Origin: Paraburkholderia dinghuensis | GTDB lineage: Bacteria; Pseudomonadota; Gammaproteobacteria; Burkholderiales; Burkholderiaceae | Assembly (NCBI RefSeq): GCF_003837865.1 | Contig: NZ_RQIS01000004.1 | Span: 1 to 64,000, forward strand | Length of the DNA stretch: 64,000 nucleotides | Direction: 5' to 3' | Shown here: positions 20,592-28,002 of the stretch, one piece after another | Position numbering within the stretch: position 1 is the first letter of the stretch | Layout: every line of letters begins with the position of its first letter | The notes under the pieces: model-generated | What the model saw: only the letters and a program-made list of their open reading frames with translations | Database searches by the model: none | What the model was told of the DNA's origin: nothing | Made by a program: the position numbers and the translations under genes

Positions 20592-21419
20592 TCAGATGAT
20601 CAGTTCGCCCGAAGGTTCGTGAAACGGGTACGGTCCATCGGATTCATCGACGTACGCATGGTGCGTGACGACACCGCTGCGCGAATCGTAGCGATGCAGC
20701 GCGAACGCGGGTGGTTCGAGTGTGAACGTGGACGGCGCGTCGGCCGAGAGATCGAGTGTCACCTGATGCGCGGGCGCCGGCACCGCCGAAGCGATCGTGC
20801 CGCCGAAGCGCACGAACATCGGCCGATGCACGTGGCCGCAGATCACGCGCTCGACGTTCGGGTGTCGCGCGATCAGCGCTTCCAGCGCCTTGGCGGCGTG
20901 CGCGTCGAGCCGGATCGCGTCCATGTGGCCAATGCCGCAGTCGAACGGCGGGTGATGCAGCGCGACGATCACGGGATGCGCGCGTGCGGCGTCGAGTTGT
21001 GTTTCGAGCCACGCGAGCCGCGCCTCGCATAGCGTGCCCGCGCTTTGCCCCGGCTGCATGGAATCGAGCGCAATCAGGCGCATGTCACCGATGTCGACGG
21101 TGTATTGCACGAACTCGCCGCCCGCACGCAATTCAGCGCGCTCCGGAAAAACTTCGCGCAACGCTTCACGGCCGTCGTGGTTTCCGATGAGAAACCAGTA
21201 CGGAATTTCGAGCGTGGCGAGCAGCGTTTTGAGGTGACGGTATTCGTCGGCATTGCCGCAGTCGACGAGATCGCCGGTCATGACGACCGCGTCCGGGCGC
21301 GGCACGAGCGCGTTCAGCCGGGCGATCGTACGCGCGAGGCTCGCGGCGGTATCCACGCGCCGGTAGGCAAGCGCGCCGGGTTGCTTGATGTGCAGGTCGC
21401 TGATCTGGGCGAGCAGCAT
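20592..21419 (-). CDS. Metallophosphoesterase, GpdQ/CpdA-type phosphodiesterase
   Basis: 275-residue calcineurin-like phosphodiesterase with the complete metal-binding set: DLH (ISDLHIK, residue ~8), GD (VMTGDLVDCGNADEY), GNHD (FLIGNHDGREALR) and the C-terminal histidines ALHHPP and GHVHRP. The arrangement matches class III cyclic-nucleotide phosphodiesterases and glycerophosphodiesterase GpdQ. The substrate is not decidable here. It lies downstream of the LacI-type regulator on the same strand, 157 bp away, so the two may be co-transcribed. The start ATG is preceded by AGAGGACGCC. Confidence 0.88.
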   Translation of the reverse strand: MLLAQISDLHIKQPGALAYRRVDTAASLARTIARLNALVPRPDAVVMTGDLVDCGNADEYRHLKTLLATLEIPYWFLIGNHDGREALREVFPERAELRAGGEFVQYTVDIGDMRLIALDSMQPGQSAGTLCEARLAWLETQLDAARAHPVIVALHHPPFDCGIGHMDAIRLDAHAAKALEALIARHPNVERVICGHVHRPMFVRFGGTIASAVPAPAHQVTLDLSADAPSTFTLEPPAFALHRYDSRSGVVTHHAYVDESDGPYPFHEPSGELII

Positions 21420-21576
21420 GGGCGTCCTCTCAAAGTAGCCGTCGATTACGGTGAAGATTCAGGCGAGGGCAATCAGCGCGTCGGCGGCGATCGACACTCC
21501 AACCGGCGTTCTGCGGGCCAGTTCGACACGGCCCGCCGCGTCGACGATGGGCGCATCGGGCGCGGCACCTAAGGCG

Positions 21577-22641
21577 TCACGGGAAATCGACGTCATCGCC
21601 ATCGCGTGCCGTGTGCACGGCATGGACGAGCGGCGCGTTCGAGATCGCCGCGATCGTGCCGCCTTCGCGCAGCGTGTGCGGCAGCGTGAACCCGAGCGTC
21701 TCGCTCGCATGCTCGCCGCCGATGCGCGCCATCAGCCGCTGCCACGCGGACCGTCCGATCGCGCGGTTCGGCGTGCAGATGCTCGCGAGCGGCGGTGCGA
21801 GCAACTCGCCTACGGCAAGGCCGTCGAAGCCGAGGATCGACATGTCTTGCGGCACGCGCATGTGTACGCGGCGCAGGCCGCGCATCACCACCATCGCTAG
21901 CAGATCGTTGCTGCAGAAGAGGGCTGTGGGGCGCTGCGGACCGCTCGTCAGGTGCGCGAGCACCGAGGGCGCGAGTTCGTCTGCGTTGAAGTCGATTTCG
22001 AGCGCGGGTGCGGGAATGAGCCCAGACTGCCGCATCGCGTGCGAGTAACCCGCGTGGCGCTGGCGTGCCCGGTCGGATGCCGACAGGCTGCCGGCCAGCA
22101 TCAGAATGCGGCGATGTCCGTGCGCGATCAGCATGCGCACGCCTTCGCTCGCGGCCTCATGGTTGTCGACCGATACCGACGGGCGCTGCTTCGTGTCGTT
22201 GTGCATCAGCACGTAGAGCGGGCCGTTGTCGTCGAGGTCGTCGAGCAGAGGATGCGTGTCGGCATCGGTGACGGTCAGGATCAGGCCTTCGACGCGTTGC
22301 GCGCGCAACGTTTCTATGGCGCGCCGTTCACGCTGCTCCTCATAGAGCGTGGTCATCAGCATGAGCCGGAAGCCTTGCGCGGCAGCGAGTTCGTCGATGC
22401 CCTGCAGGCACTCCGTGAACACGGGATTCGCCAGCGTGGGCAGCACCACGCCGATGAGCCGCGTGCGCTCACCTCGCAACTGGCGGCCGAAGGGGCTTGG
22501 GTGGAACTTGAGCGCGTCGATGGCCTCGCGCACCTTGGCGAGCGTGACAGGGTTGACGGTGTGAGGCGCGTTGATCGCCCGTGACACGGTGGCGATCGAA
22601 AATCCGGCGTGTGCAGCGACATCCTTGATGGTTGGTGTCAT
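21577..22641 (-). CDS. LacI-family transcriptional regulator
   Basis: 354-residue sugar-type repressor. The N-terminal helix-turn-helix TIKDVAAHAGFSIATVSRAIN (residues ~4-24) and hinge FGRQLRGERTRLIGVVLP are followed by a periplasmic-binding-protein-like sensor domain and the usual close TLREGGTIA. A 20-residue tail follows that motif. A perfect palindrome GAAAACGTTTTC lies 20 bp upstream of the start, suggesting autoregulation. The sequence resembles gluconate-type (GntR/IdnR) LacI members, but no gluconate gene is nearby; the only co-directional neighbour is the phosphodiesterase gene. Confidence 0.88.
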   Translation of the reverse strand: MTPTIKDVAAHAGFSIATVSRAINAPHTVNPVTLAKVREAIDALKFHPSPFGRQLRGERTRLIGVVLPTLANPVFTECLQGIDELAAAQGFRLMLMTTLYEEQRERRAIETLRAQRVEGLILTVTDADTHPLLDDLDDNGPLYVLMHNDTKQRPSVSVDNHEAASEGVRMLIAHGHRRILMLAGSLSASDRARQRHAGYSHAMRQSGLIPAPALEIDFNADELAPSVLAHLTSGPQRPTALFCSNDLLAMVVMRGLRRVHMRVPQDMSILGFDGLAVGELLAPPLASICTPNRAIGRSAWQRLMARIGGEHASETLGFTLPHTLREGGTIAAISNAPLVHAVHTARDGDDVDFP

Positions 22642-22660
22642 GCGTGCGTCCCCGGGTGTT

Positions 22661-22672
22661 GAAAACGTTTTC
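22661..22672. promoter_or_regulatory. LacI-type operator palindrome
   Basis: GAAAACGTTTTC is a perfect 12-bp palindrome with the central CG typical of LacI/GalR-family operators, 20 bp upstream of the regulator gene's start codon. Confidence 0.75.
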
Positions 22673-22722
22673 GATGGCCGGATTATGGAAACCGCATGTT
22701 ACGGTTCGATGACGGCTCGAGT

Positions 22723-22751
22723 TTGGGGAGGGAGTGGGGCAATGGTAGAAT
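22723..22751 (+). promoter_or_regulatory. Putative promoter of tRNA-Leu(UAA)
   Basis: TTGGGG (22723-22728), a 17-bp spacer and TAGAAT (22746-22751) lie 13 bp before the first tRNA base. Plausible but unconfirmed. Confidence 0.55.
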
Positions 22752-22764
22752 CGCGTCCGCCCTT

Positions 22765-23131
22765 GCCGGGGTGATGAAATTGGTAAACATAGCGGACTTA
22801 AAAACGATTGAGTGCCCGACCGGAAACGGCCGGTGCAGAACCCCTCAAATTCGGCGAACCCCCTGGGTCCATGTGCGTGAGCGCATGCGGCACCGAGGCA
22901 ACGCCGAGCCAAGCCGGCTGCTGCGCGTGCGCAGCGGCGCGGAAGGTGTAGAGACTAGACGGGGGGCGCCTAAGGCTGTACGTGGCGTGAAAGACGCGGC
23001 GTGCAGCTACGGCGAAGGCATAGTCCAGCGCACGAACGCGCGCGAAATGACGCGCGTGGCGTCGAAAGACGTAGTGTGACGAAAATCCGCCGCCTCACGG
23101 CTTGCCGGTTCGAGTCCGGTCCCCGGCACCA
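22765..23131 (+). tRNA. tRNA-Leu(UAA), interrupted by a group I intron
   Basis: 5' exon 22765-22799 and 3' exon 23082-23131 join to an 85-nt tRNA including encoded CCA. The acceptor stem GCCGGGG / CCCCGGC, D-arm with ATTGGTAAAC, anticodon stem GCGGA / TCCGC with loop CTTAAAA (anticodon TAA), a leucine-type long variable arm and T-arm GCCGGTTCGAGTCCGGT are all intact. The break lies between wobble U34 and A35. Ordinary tRNA scanning would miss or mis-call this gene because of the 282-nt insertion. Confidence 0.96.
22800..23081 (+). ncRNA. Group I self-splicing intron in tRNA-Leu(UAA)
   Basis: 282-nt intron in the anticodon loop, the same site as the cyanobacterial/plastid tRNA-Leu intron. P1: exon ACTT (22796-22799) pairs with GAGT (22810-22813), giving the conserved U.G at the 5' splice site. 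P2: ACCGG/CCGGT. P3: CCCC (22841-22844) with the G-run at 22961. P4: TCGGCG (22851-22856) with CGCCGA (22902-22907). P7: GACT (22953-22956) with AGTC (23022-23025). Conserved core words GAGCCAAGCCG, GGAAGGTGTAGAGACTAGACGGG and CATAGTCC are recognisable. Peripheral stems are capped by GAAA. The last base is G (23081), the expected omega-G. No homing endonuclease is encoded. Confidence 0.95.
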
Positions 23132-23399
23132 TCATGCAATGTAGCGCGTACTGGCCAGGCGGTAGCAGGTCAAAGCCAGCTAGGGCTTTCGTCGCATCTC
23201 GGGCCCTTTAACGAAAGGAAGCCGGAGCGTAGCCAAAACCAGCGGCTTTTGCGCCTTACTGCGCCAAGGTTTGCACCGACTGGCTGACGATGAAGCCGCG
23301 GAACCCGGCACAGTCAGCGCGGCAAGCGTTCTGCGCGAAATCAATCTTCACTCGCACGTATTCGGAAATCCGTCTCGCCGGACGATGCGTTTCCACGCG
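23132..23399. other. Region downstream of the tRNA, no gene seen
   Basis: Contains an AAAGCC/GGCTTT inverted repeat near 23174-23190 that could end the tRNA transcript, though no T-run follows. No coding sequence supported. Confidence 0.35.
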
Positions 23400-23702
23400 T
23401 GCTGCTCGCTGCGACGCAGTTATGCCGTGAGTTCGGTCATTCGCCCCGTGAGTTCGGTGTAGTTCGGGGCAGTGTCAGCGGGGCGTACAGGTCGGCTAGC
23501 GTCGCGCCGGAATTCCAGTTGCGCGCATCCGGAACATTCTGTCCAGTTGCCTTAACGGCGCCGCGATGTTTGTCGTCCGCCCTCAGCCACGCGAAATTGC
23601 TGTGGACGATGCACGCGGCGTAGCGATAACGATTTTCAATCTCCTGCAAACCATTCGCATCCACGAGTTATGCGCCGTGATGGTCAGGATGACGAAATGG
23701 GA
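23400..23702 (-). pseudogene. C-terminal remnant of an MmeI-like DNA methyltransferase
   Basis: Three successive minus-strand frames give pieces that line up, in order, with the C-terminus of MmeI-type class I SAM-dependent DNA methyltransferases as I remember it: HFVILTITAHNSWMRMVCRR, then NRYRYAACIVHSNFAW and ATLADLYAPLTLP, then PELHRTHGANDRTHG. The family equivalents are roughly HFGVLTSAMHMAWVR, RYSAxIVYNNFPW, ASLADLYDPLTMP and PELxxAHxxND. At least two frameshifts separate them (near 23640 and in a C-run near 23478). No catalytic part of the enzyme is found. Its position beside a tRNA gene suggests debris of an integrated element. Confidence 0.7.
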
Positions 23703-23941
23703 GGATGTTCCGTCATACGGTGGCGAGCGGTGTCGGTATCACCGTGCCGTCGCGCATGTCGTGACAGGGATGAAGTCGCACACAGGCGGCGTCGATTGCG
23801 GGCTGTTTCCCAACGTGCCGTTCGACGAACCTGTACCCGATCGCCTCGTGGTGCTCGTGTGGCGCAAGAGCATTCATGCGAATGTCGGTTGTCGAGGTGC
23901 CTGCCGAGGTGGCTTGACCGAGGGCGCGGCGTAATATGAAT

Positions 23942-23969
23942 GCAAAGGCCGGACTTTTGTCTGGCCTTT
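23942..23969. terminator. Possible terminator hairpin
   Basis: GCAAAGGCC and GGCCTTTGC form a 9-bp stem with an additional GGAC/GTCT extension around a TTTT loop. It lies just beyond the stop of the PPC-type lipoprotein gene (minus strand). The following minus-strand tract (ATTCATATT) is AT-rich but not a T-run. Confidence 0.5.
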
Positions 23970-23981
23970 GCGGTTAAGGGA

Positions 23982-24764
23982 TTACTGGGCGTAGCCGGTC
24001 AGCGTGTAGTTGCTGTAACTGCCACCCGTAGCTGATGCCATCGGGAAGAAGTAGTACGTTTTTCCAGCGACCACCGTTCTTGTAATGGTATTAGCTGGCT
24101 CGGCGTACATGCCGCTGAAATCAGTCAGGGACTCGTTCACCACCAACTGGCCGCCACCATTACCTTCACTGAGCGTTGCGTTGAGCTGCGATGCGCCAGC
24201 TGGTACGTTGAACGTAAAGAACACATCAGTGGCGACCGGTCCGCTGAGTCCGGACATCGGTTCGCCGGTATTGAGCGGGATGACCTTGTTGGGCTGCGGA
24301 CCGACATAGGTGTTCAGCGTGACGTTGCTATACGACGATCTTGTACCGACCTGGATGTAGACGGCTTTCGGCTGGGTGAGAGCGGGGAAAGCCCATTGGC
24401 AGGTCCGGGCGCTTACGCATTTGAACTCCAACGTCGAAGTCGAGAAATCGGCGTCCGGGCTCAACGTCAAAACCGGGCTGCCCGTGCCGCCTGCCGCTTC
24501 GATCTTTACGGCCGTTGATCCTACTGGAAGCGTGAGCGCGAAGCGTGGTTCCGTTTCGCCCGCGTTGAGCGTCAGGCTCGCTGCGGATTGCCCAGGCTGT
24601 ATCGTTACATTGAAGGGGCTGTAGCTGGCCTTCGCTACCGATTGCGCCACTGAATCTACTGGATTTGAGCCGCCACAGGCAGTGACGGCTAAACACCCGC
24701 AAATCGCTGCCGTAAGCGCCGTCGCGCGGGTGCTGGCTAAAAACCTTTCTTTAGCGTACATCAT
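23982..24764 (-). CDS. Orphan PPC-type beta-sandwich lipoprotein
   Basis: 260-residue putative lipoprotein. Signal MMYAKERFLASTRATALTAA... ends in lipobox AVTACGGS near residue 30. The rest looks like two beta-rich bacterial pre-peptidase C-terminal (PPC) type units (residues ~65-155 and ~160-260), each with aromatic endings (SSYSNVTLNTYV, GGSYSNYTLTGYA). PPC domains are usually attached to secreted peptidases; here no peptidase is fused or adjacent. AAGGATT, eight bases upstream, supports the start. GC content is lower than in core neighbours, suggesting acquisition. The tail of the secreted protease at 55591 has a similar domain. Confidence 0.7.
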   Translation of the reverse strand: MMYAKERFLASTRATALTAAICGCLAVTACGGSNPVDSVAQSVAKASYSPFNVTIQPGQSAASLTLNAGETEPRFALTLPVGSTAVKIEAAGGTGSPVLTLSPDADFSTSTLEFKCVSARTCQWAFPALTQPKAVYIQVGTRSSYSNVTLNTYVGPQPNKVIPLNTGEPMSGLSGPVATDVFFTFNVPAGASQLNATLSEGNGGGQLVVNESLTDFSGMYAEPANTITRTVVAGKTYYFFPMASATGGSYSNYTLTGYAQ

Positions 24765-25677
24765 TAATAATCCTTATTAATGTTTATTGACTCTCAGGTT
24801 CGTTTTCGCCTGCGAGGCGAGCACGTGGCCAAAGGAGTTGTAGAAAAAAATTTTACAAACCCATAAGGCTGGTTTTGAACTTACTGAGGTTTCCGAAGTG
24901 TGTCAATCGGAGTGCGAAGTTAAGAGGACGCAAGATAAAGAGAGGAAAAGAAGGTGTCAGATAAAGTGCGGTATGGATCGAAAAAATGTGTTGGCTTCAG
25001 GAAAAGCGGAATGCTACGTTATTCTTTCTGCATTCGAAATATGCATGCCGCATGCGCCTGATCCATTGTGTTGATTGGTCTTGAAGTGCAATGGGCGCTT
25101 TTGGGTACGTAATTGTGGGCTGCAAAATTGCATCGTTTCCGAAAGGCGTGCTGGCAATGCCAGTAATCCAGGAAAAATTCAATTTCGAGCTGGACGACGA
25201 ATGCGCAAGGCGGACGGGTATGCAATGTTCAATTCAAGTGGGATTGTTAAATATTCGATAGATCAGCATGCCTAAGCTATGAAAATCCGTGAATGAGTTC
25301 GCGTCTAGCGGCGTTCGCGCGTGAAGTCGGATCCTTTTTGACATCTTGAACGGAGCGCAACCTCAGTCGAAAAGACCCGCGATGTTTCAACCGCCGTGCC
25401 ACTTCGGGCGTGTAGCGCGACATGCCAGGTGAGGGAACGGGGCTGCCCGACGCGCTAGCATGAGGTTCATGTTCGAGACGGACGCGTTCGTGTGCCTGTT
25501 GCACGTACCACGAACGGGTAAATCTCGCGAAAGCGTCGATGCTAAGGCGCGCAGGCGGAATCAGTCACGCGAACGATTCACCTGCAATGCAGCGAGAGGG
25601 AATGATGATGGCGGATTGGCTGGCCGGGCCAGCCGAAGGTTCGGACTGCCAGTGTCCAATCGGCGAAACGGCAGGAC
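24765..25677. other. AT-richer intergenic region without a supported gene
   Basis: The first 500 bp are clearly AT-richer than the window average. Short open frames occur on both strands but none has a ribosome binding site or recognisable protein. Consistent with accessory DNA beside the split tRNA. Confidence 0.4.
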
Positions 25678-25779
25678 TCAGCGGTCGCCGATCCGCCCGG
25701 TATGTGAATTGATGAGCCTTGCGAAACAGAAGAGTCCCACGATGCCAAACGGGCAAGCAATGAAAAACGCTGTCAGCAT
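25678..25779 (-). CDS. Possible small membrane protein (33 aa)
   Basis: A minus-strand frame encodes MLTAFFIACPFGIVGLFCFA followed by a basic/polar tail RLINSHTGRIGDR, the layout of a one-helix small membrane protein. No clear Shine-Dalgarno sequence precedes it, so this is only a candidate. Confidence 0.3.
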   Translation of the reverse strand: MLTAFFIACPFGIVGLFCFARLINSHTGRIGDR

Positions 25780-25974
25780 GATGGGAATGTGACGAAACGT
25801 AACGAAATGTATCGTCAGTTTAACTGCGTCTTGTTAATTGAGTACTGGGGGAAAACGACAACCAACTGGTAGGCAAACGCAATATTTGCGATTCTGAAAT
25901 GGGTGCAGATCAACTGGAGCGCCCGGTTGGCGGGCCGGGCTGGTCCACAGGTCTGGTTCGTGCGGCGCCTGGAA

Positions 25975-26247
25975 TCAGAAGCAGTCGAATACCACATCTA
26001 CTGACTGCGTCGTCACGCCGCGAATGCCTTCGCTGTGCACCTCGACGGTGTGCATTTCCTGTTTATGTTTAAGGCAGTAGGTCCGTGCTTCGTCGATACC
26101 GGCGTTCTTCACGTGATTCCATGACACGATTTCCCAGCGCGCCCGGCTCGTCACCATCAGATGCCCATCCTGTCGCGAATTTACTTCGGTGACGGATGTG
26201 CATGCCGCCAACACGCCGACACCAGCCAACAGGATACGTCCCTTCAT
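25975..26247 (-). CDS. Small putative lipoprotein
   Basis: 90-residue product with lipoprotein signal MKGRILLAGVGVLAAC, then a ~75-residue domain with VTSRARWEIVSWNHVKNAGI, two cysteines (TYCLKHK and terminal DCF) that could form a disulfide, and a basic/acidic mix. The ATG at 26247 follows CAGGGGAATCT, a good ribosome binding site. Function unknown. Flanked by gene-poor accessory DNA. Confidence 0.65.
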   Translation of the reverse strand: MKGRILLAGVGVLAACTSVTEVNSRQDGHLMVTSRARWEIVSWNHVKNAGIDEARTYCLKHKQEMHTVEVHSEGIRGVTTQSVDVVFDCF

Positions 26248-26271
26248 AGATTCCCCTGAATGCCGGACCAT

Positions 26272-26594
26272 TGTCGCCGCGCGACTGCTGCGTTGGCAAC
26301 CCGAAAACCCGGTGAACTGCCAAACGCACGGGCGGATGGTATCTGGTAGTCAAAAGGCATTTACGGGTGGGGAATTGGGGTGGCCGTGAAGATTGTGTTC
26401 GCCGATTGCGCGGGAGCCTCTGACAGCAGCCGTCGGCGGATATTGCGGGTTCGATACCGGCCATTCGGGAGCGGCGTCTGCGGCAGGGTGAGTGTCAGTA
26501 CACCACTGCACGGGGCGGGCAAGTGCATCAGTCTGCTGCCCGCAGGAGGTCGGAAGTCCTTGTGCGCCTCGGTCCCGCGGGCGCGTAGCGGACG
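26272..26594. other. Intergenic region with a T-arm-like sequence
   Basis: No gene supported. Around 26437-26459 the sequence TTGCGGGTTCGATACCGGCC resembles the T-arm of the split tRNA-Leu (TTGCCGGTTCGAGTCCGGTCC), but with several mismatches and no acceptor stem. Confidence 0.3.
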
Positions 26595-26843
26595 TTAGTC
26601 GTGGGCGACGAGGTTGCCGACCCGGCCCTGACCGGAAACGAGGCAGGACGAGAGGAAGTTCTCACCCTGGCTACGCGCGCCGATTTCTGCGAAGCCGCGT
26701 GCGATCGCCTCGGCTTTCACCAGTGTGGCCCCCTGTGCGCACGTGAGCGAGCCACCTTCATGCGCCTGTACGCGCGTAACGGCCCGGTTCGCCAGCAGGA
26801 GTGCAAGGACGACGACAACGCCAACATTGAATACTTGCCTCAT
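26595..26843 (-). CDS. Small exported protein of unknown function
   Basis: 82-residue product. Hydrophobic segment MRQVFNVGVVVVLALLLANRA is followed by a polar domain with LTCAQGATLVKAEAIARGFAEIGA and a second cysteine in FLSSCLVSGQG, so a periplasmic disulfide is possible. It could be cleaved after VQA or stay membrane-anchored. The ATG at 26843 is preceded by AAAGGAGACCGAATC; a GTG six codons upstream is less likely because it lies before the ribosome binding site. No family recognised. Confidence 0.6.
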   Translation of the reverse strand: MRQVFNVGVVVVLALLLANRAVTRVQAHEGGSLTCAQGATLVKAEAIARGFAEIGARSQGENFLSSCLVSGQGRVGNLVAHD

Positions 26844-26861
26844 GATTCGGTCTCCTTTCAC

Positions 26862-27549
26862 AGTCAGACTATCTCAGCCATTCGAAGCACGAATCCAGGA
26901 GTTTCCCGGCGATGCAGTGCAGCACATGCGGCGCGAAAACGCGCCGTCAATCGGTGACCGCGTGGGCTTCGGCGGCCTGAGATTGCGACGTTCTGATCGC
27001 CGGGCCTTGCGCCGCGTGGTGCGTTAGCTCGGCGGCGTTACGCGCAGCAGGGACATTGCGCTGCAGCAATGTCGCGCCGCGTCACGTTGAACGTCTGCGA
27101 ACGACTGTAGTCCTGTCGCACGCGAAAGAGGAGGGGAGAGCGCGCGACAGAACGACACGTCGGCTGGATGGCACAACTGTCGCCGTTTCCTCCAGTGGCC
27201 CGAACGCTTATACGCAGGTCGGGCCACGCAGCCGGGCATCACCGCCGCGCTCGCGTGGCGGTATCCGTGATTAGTTTTCAGTCGCCGCGAGCGTAAGCGT
27301 CTACCCGGTTTGTCGCGCCCCCCTCGTTCAGACGTGTGACTCGCCGCGTGCCCTGCGCGAGCTATCTCGCCGATAGTCCACGCTGCTGCACGGCACCACT
27401 GGCTTTGGGCCCTGCGTCGATTGTTCGCACCGCGTGACAAGTGACTTCGTATCCGGGGCATTTATCGGCGAATGCGCTGTTCCTAGAATGACACTCATTG
27501 AATTGCCATGGCGTTCCGCAGGAAGCGATGGCGAGCAGCAGGAGCCATC
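26862..27549. other. Gene-poor region
   Basis: About 690 bp in which I see no supported gene, repeat or RNA. Open frames are arginine-rich shadows without ribosome binding sites. Confidence 0.4.
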
Positions 27550-27744
27550 ATGAAATCCTTCCTCGAAAGACAGCTCTATCAGCCCGCAGTGGTACTGCCC
27601 ATGGTTGATCTGATACAGATGATGGTTTTGGCCGACTTCAGTCTCAGTCAGGTCGGAATGATGGTGGCGACACGCGGTGCGCGCGCTGCGCTCCAGCGTT
27701 CGCGTGAACTGATGTGCGCCGTACATGGCGAATGCGTCGGTTGA
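27550..27744 (+). CDS. Possible small protein (64 aa)
   Basis: MKSFLERQLYQPAVVLPMVD begins after AGCAGGAGCCATC, a good ribosome binding site. The product has a mildly hydrophobic, methionine-rich helix-like region (VDLIQMMVLADFSLSQVGMM) and a C-terminal CAVHGECVG cysteine pair. A clear terminator follows 80 bp downstream, which supports a transcript here. No family recognised. Confidence 0.45.
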   Translation: MKSFLERQLYQPAVVLPMVDLIQMMVLADFSLSQVGMMVATRGARAALQRSRELMCAVHGECVG

Positions 27745-27825
27745 GCCACCGGTTTCCGATTCGAAACCTCGAGTCCCCAGACGCGCATCGGCATCGCCCG
27801 TTTGCCGTTGTGACGTCGACCTGTG

Positions 27826-27857
27826 AGCCGTCCCGTGTTCCGGGGCGGCTTCTTTTT
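27826..27857 (+). terminator. Rho-independent terminator
   Basis: AGCCGTCCCG / CGGGGCGGCT (27826-27835 and 27841-27850, one G.U pair, loop TGTTC) is followed by TCTTTTTCCC. It ends the transcript of the small gene at 27550 or an unrecognised RNA. Confidence 0.8.
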
Positions 27858-28002
27858 CCCGTTTTCCTGTGCGACAAAATCGTTTCTCGATGCTGCCGGA
27901 TGGTGCGGACACACCAGCGCAGCGCGTTCCCGGTGTAGGCGTAAGATGGCACGACGCGCGAAGGCGGCGCACGTTCTCACGGCGTCAGGACGGAGAGACG
28001 GC

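Noticed and set aside
22696-23079. 127-codon plus frame through the tRNA-Leu intron
   Set aside because: The segment is structural RNA; the frame covers tRNA and intron core and is not an endonuclease.
23566-23934. 122-codon plus frame near the tRNA
   Set aside because: It lies opposite the methyltransferase remnant, whose motifs explain part of the DNA; no ribosome binding site.
25460-25792. 110-codon plus frame in accessory DNA
   Set aside because: No ribosome binding site or family similarity; the minus-strand 33-aa candidate is slightly better but also weak.
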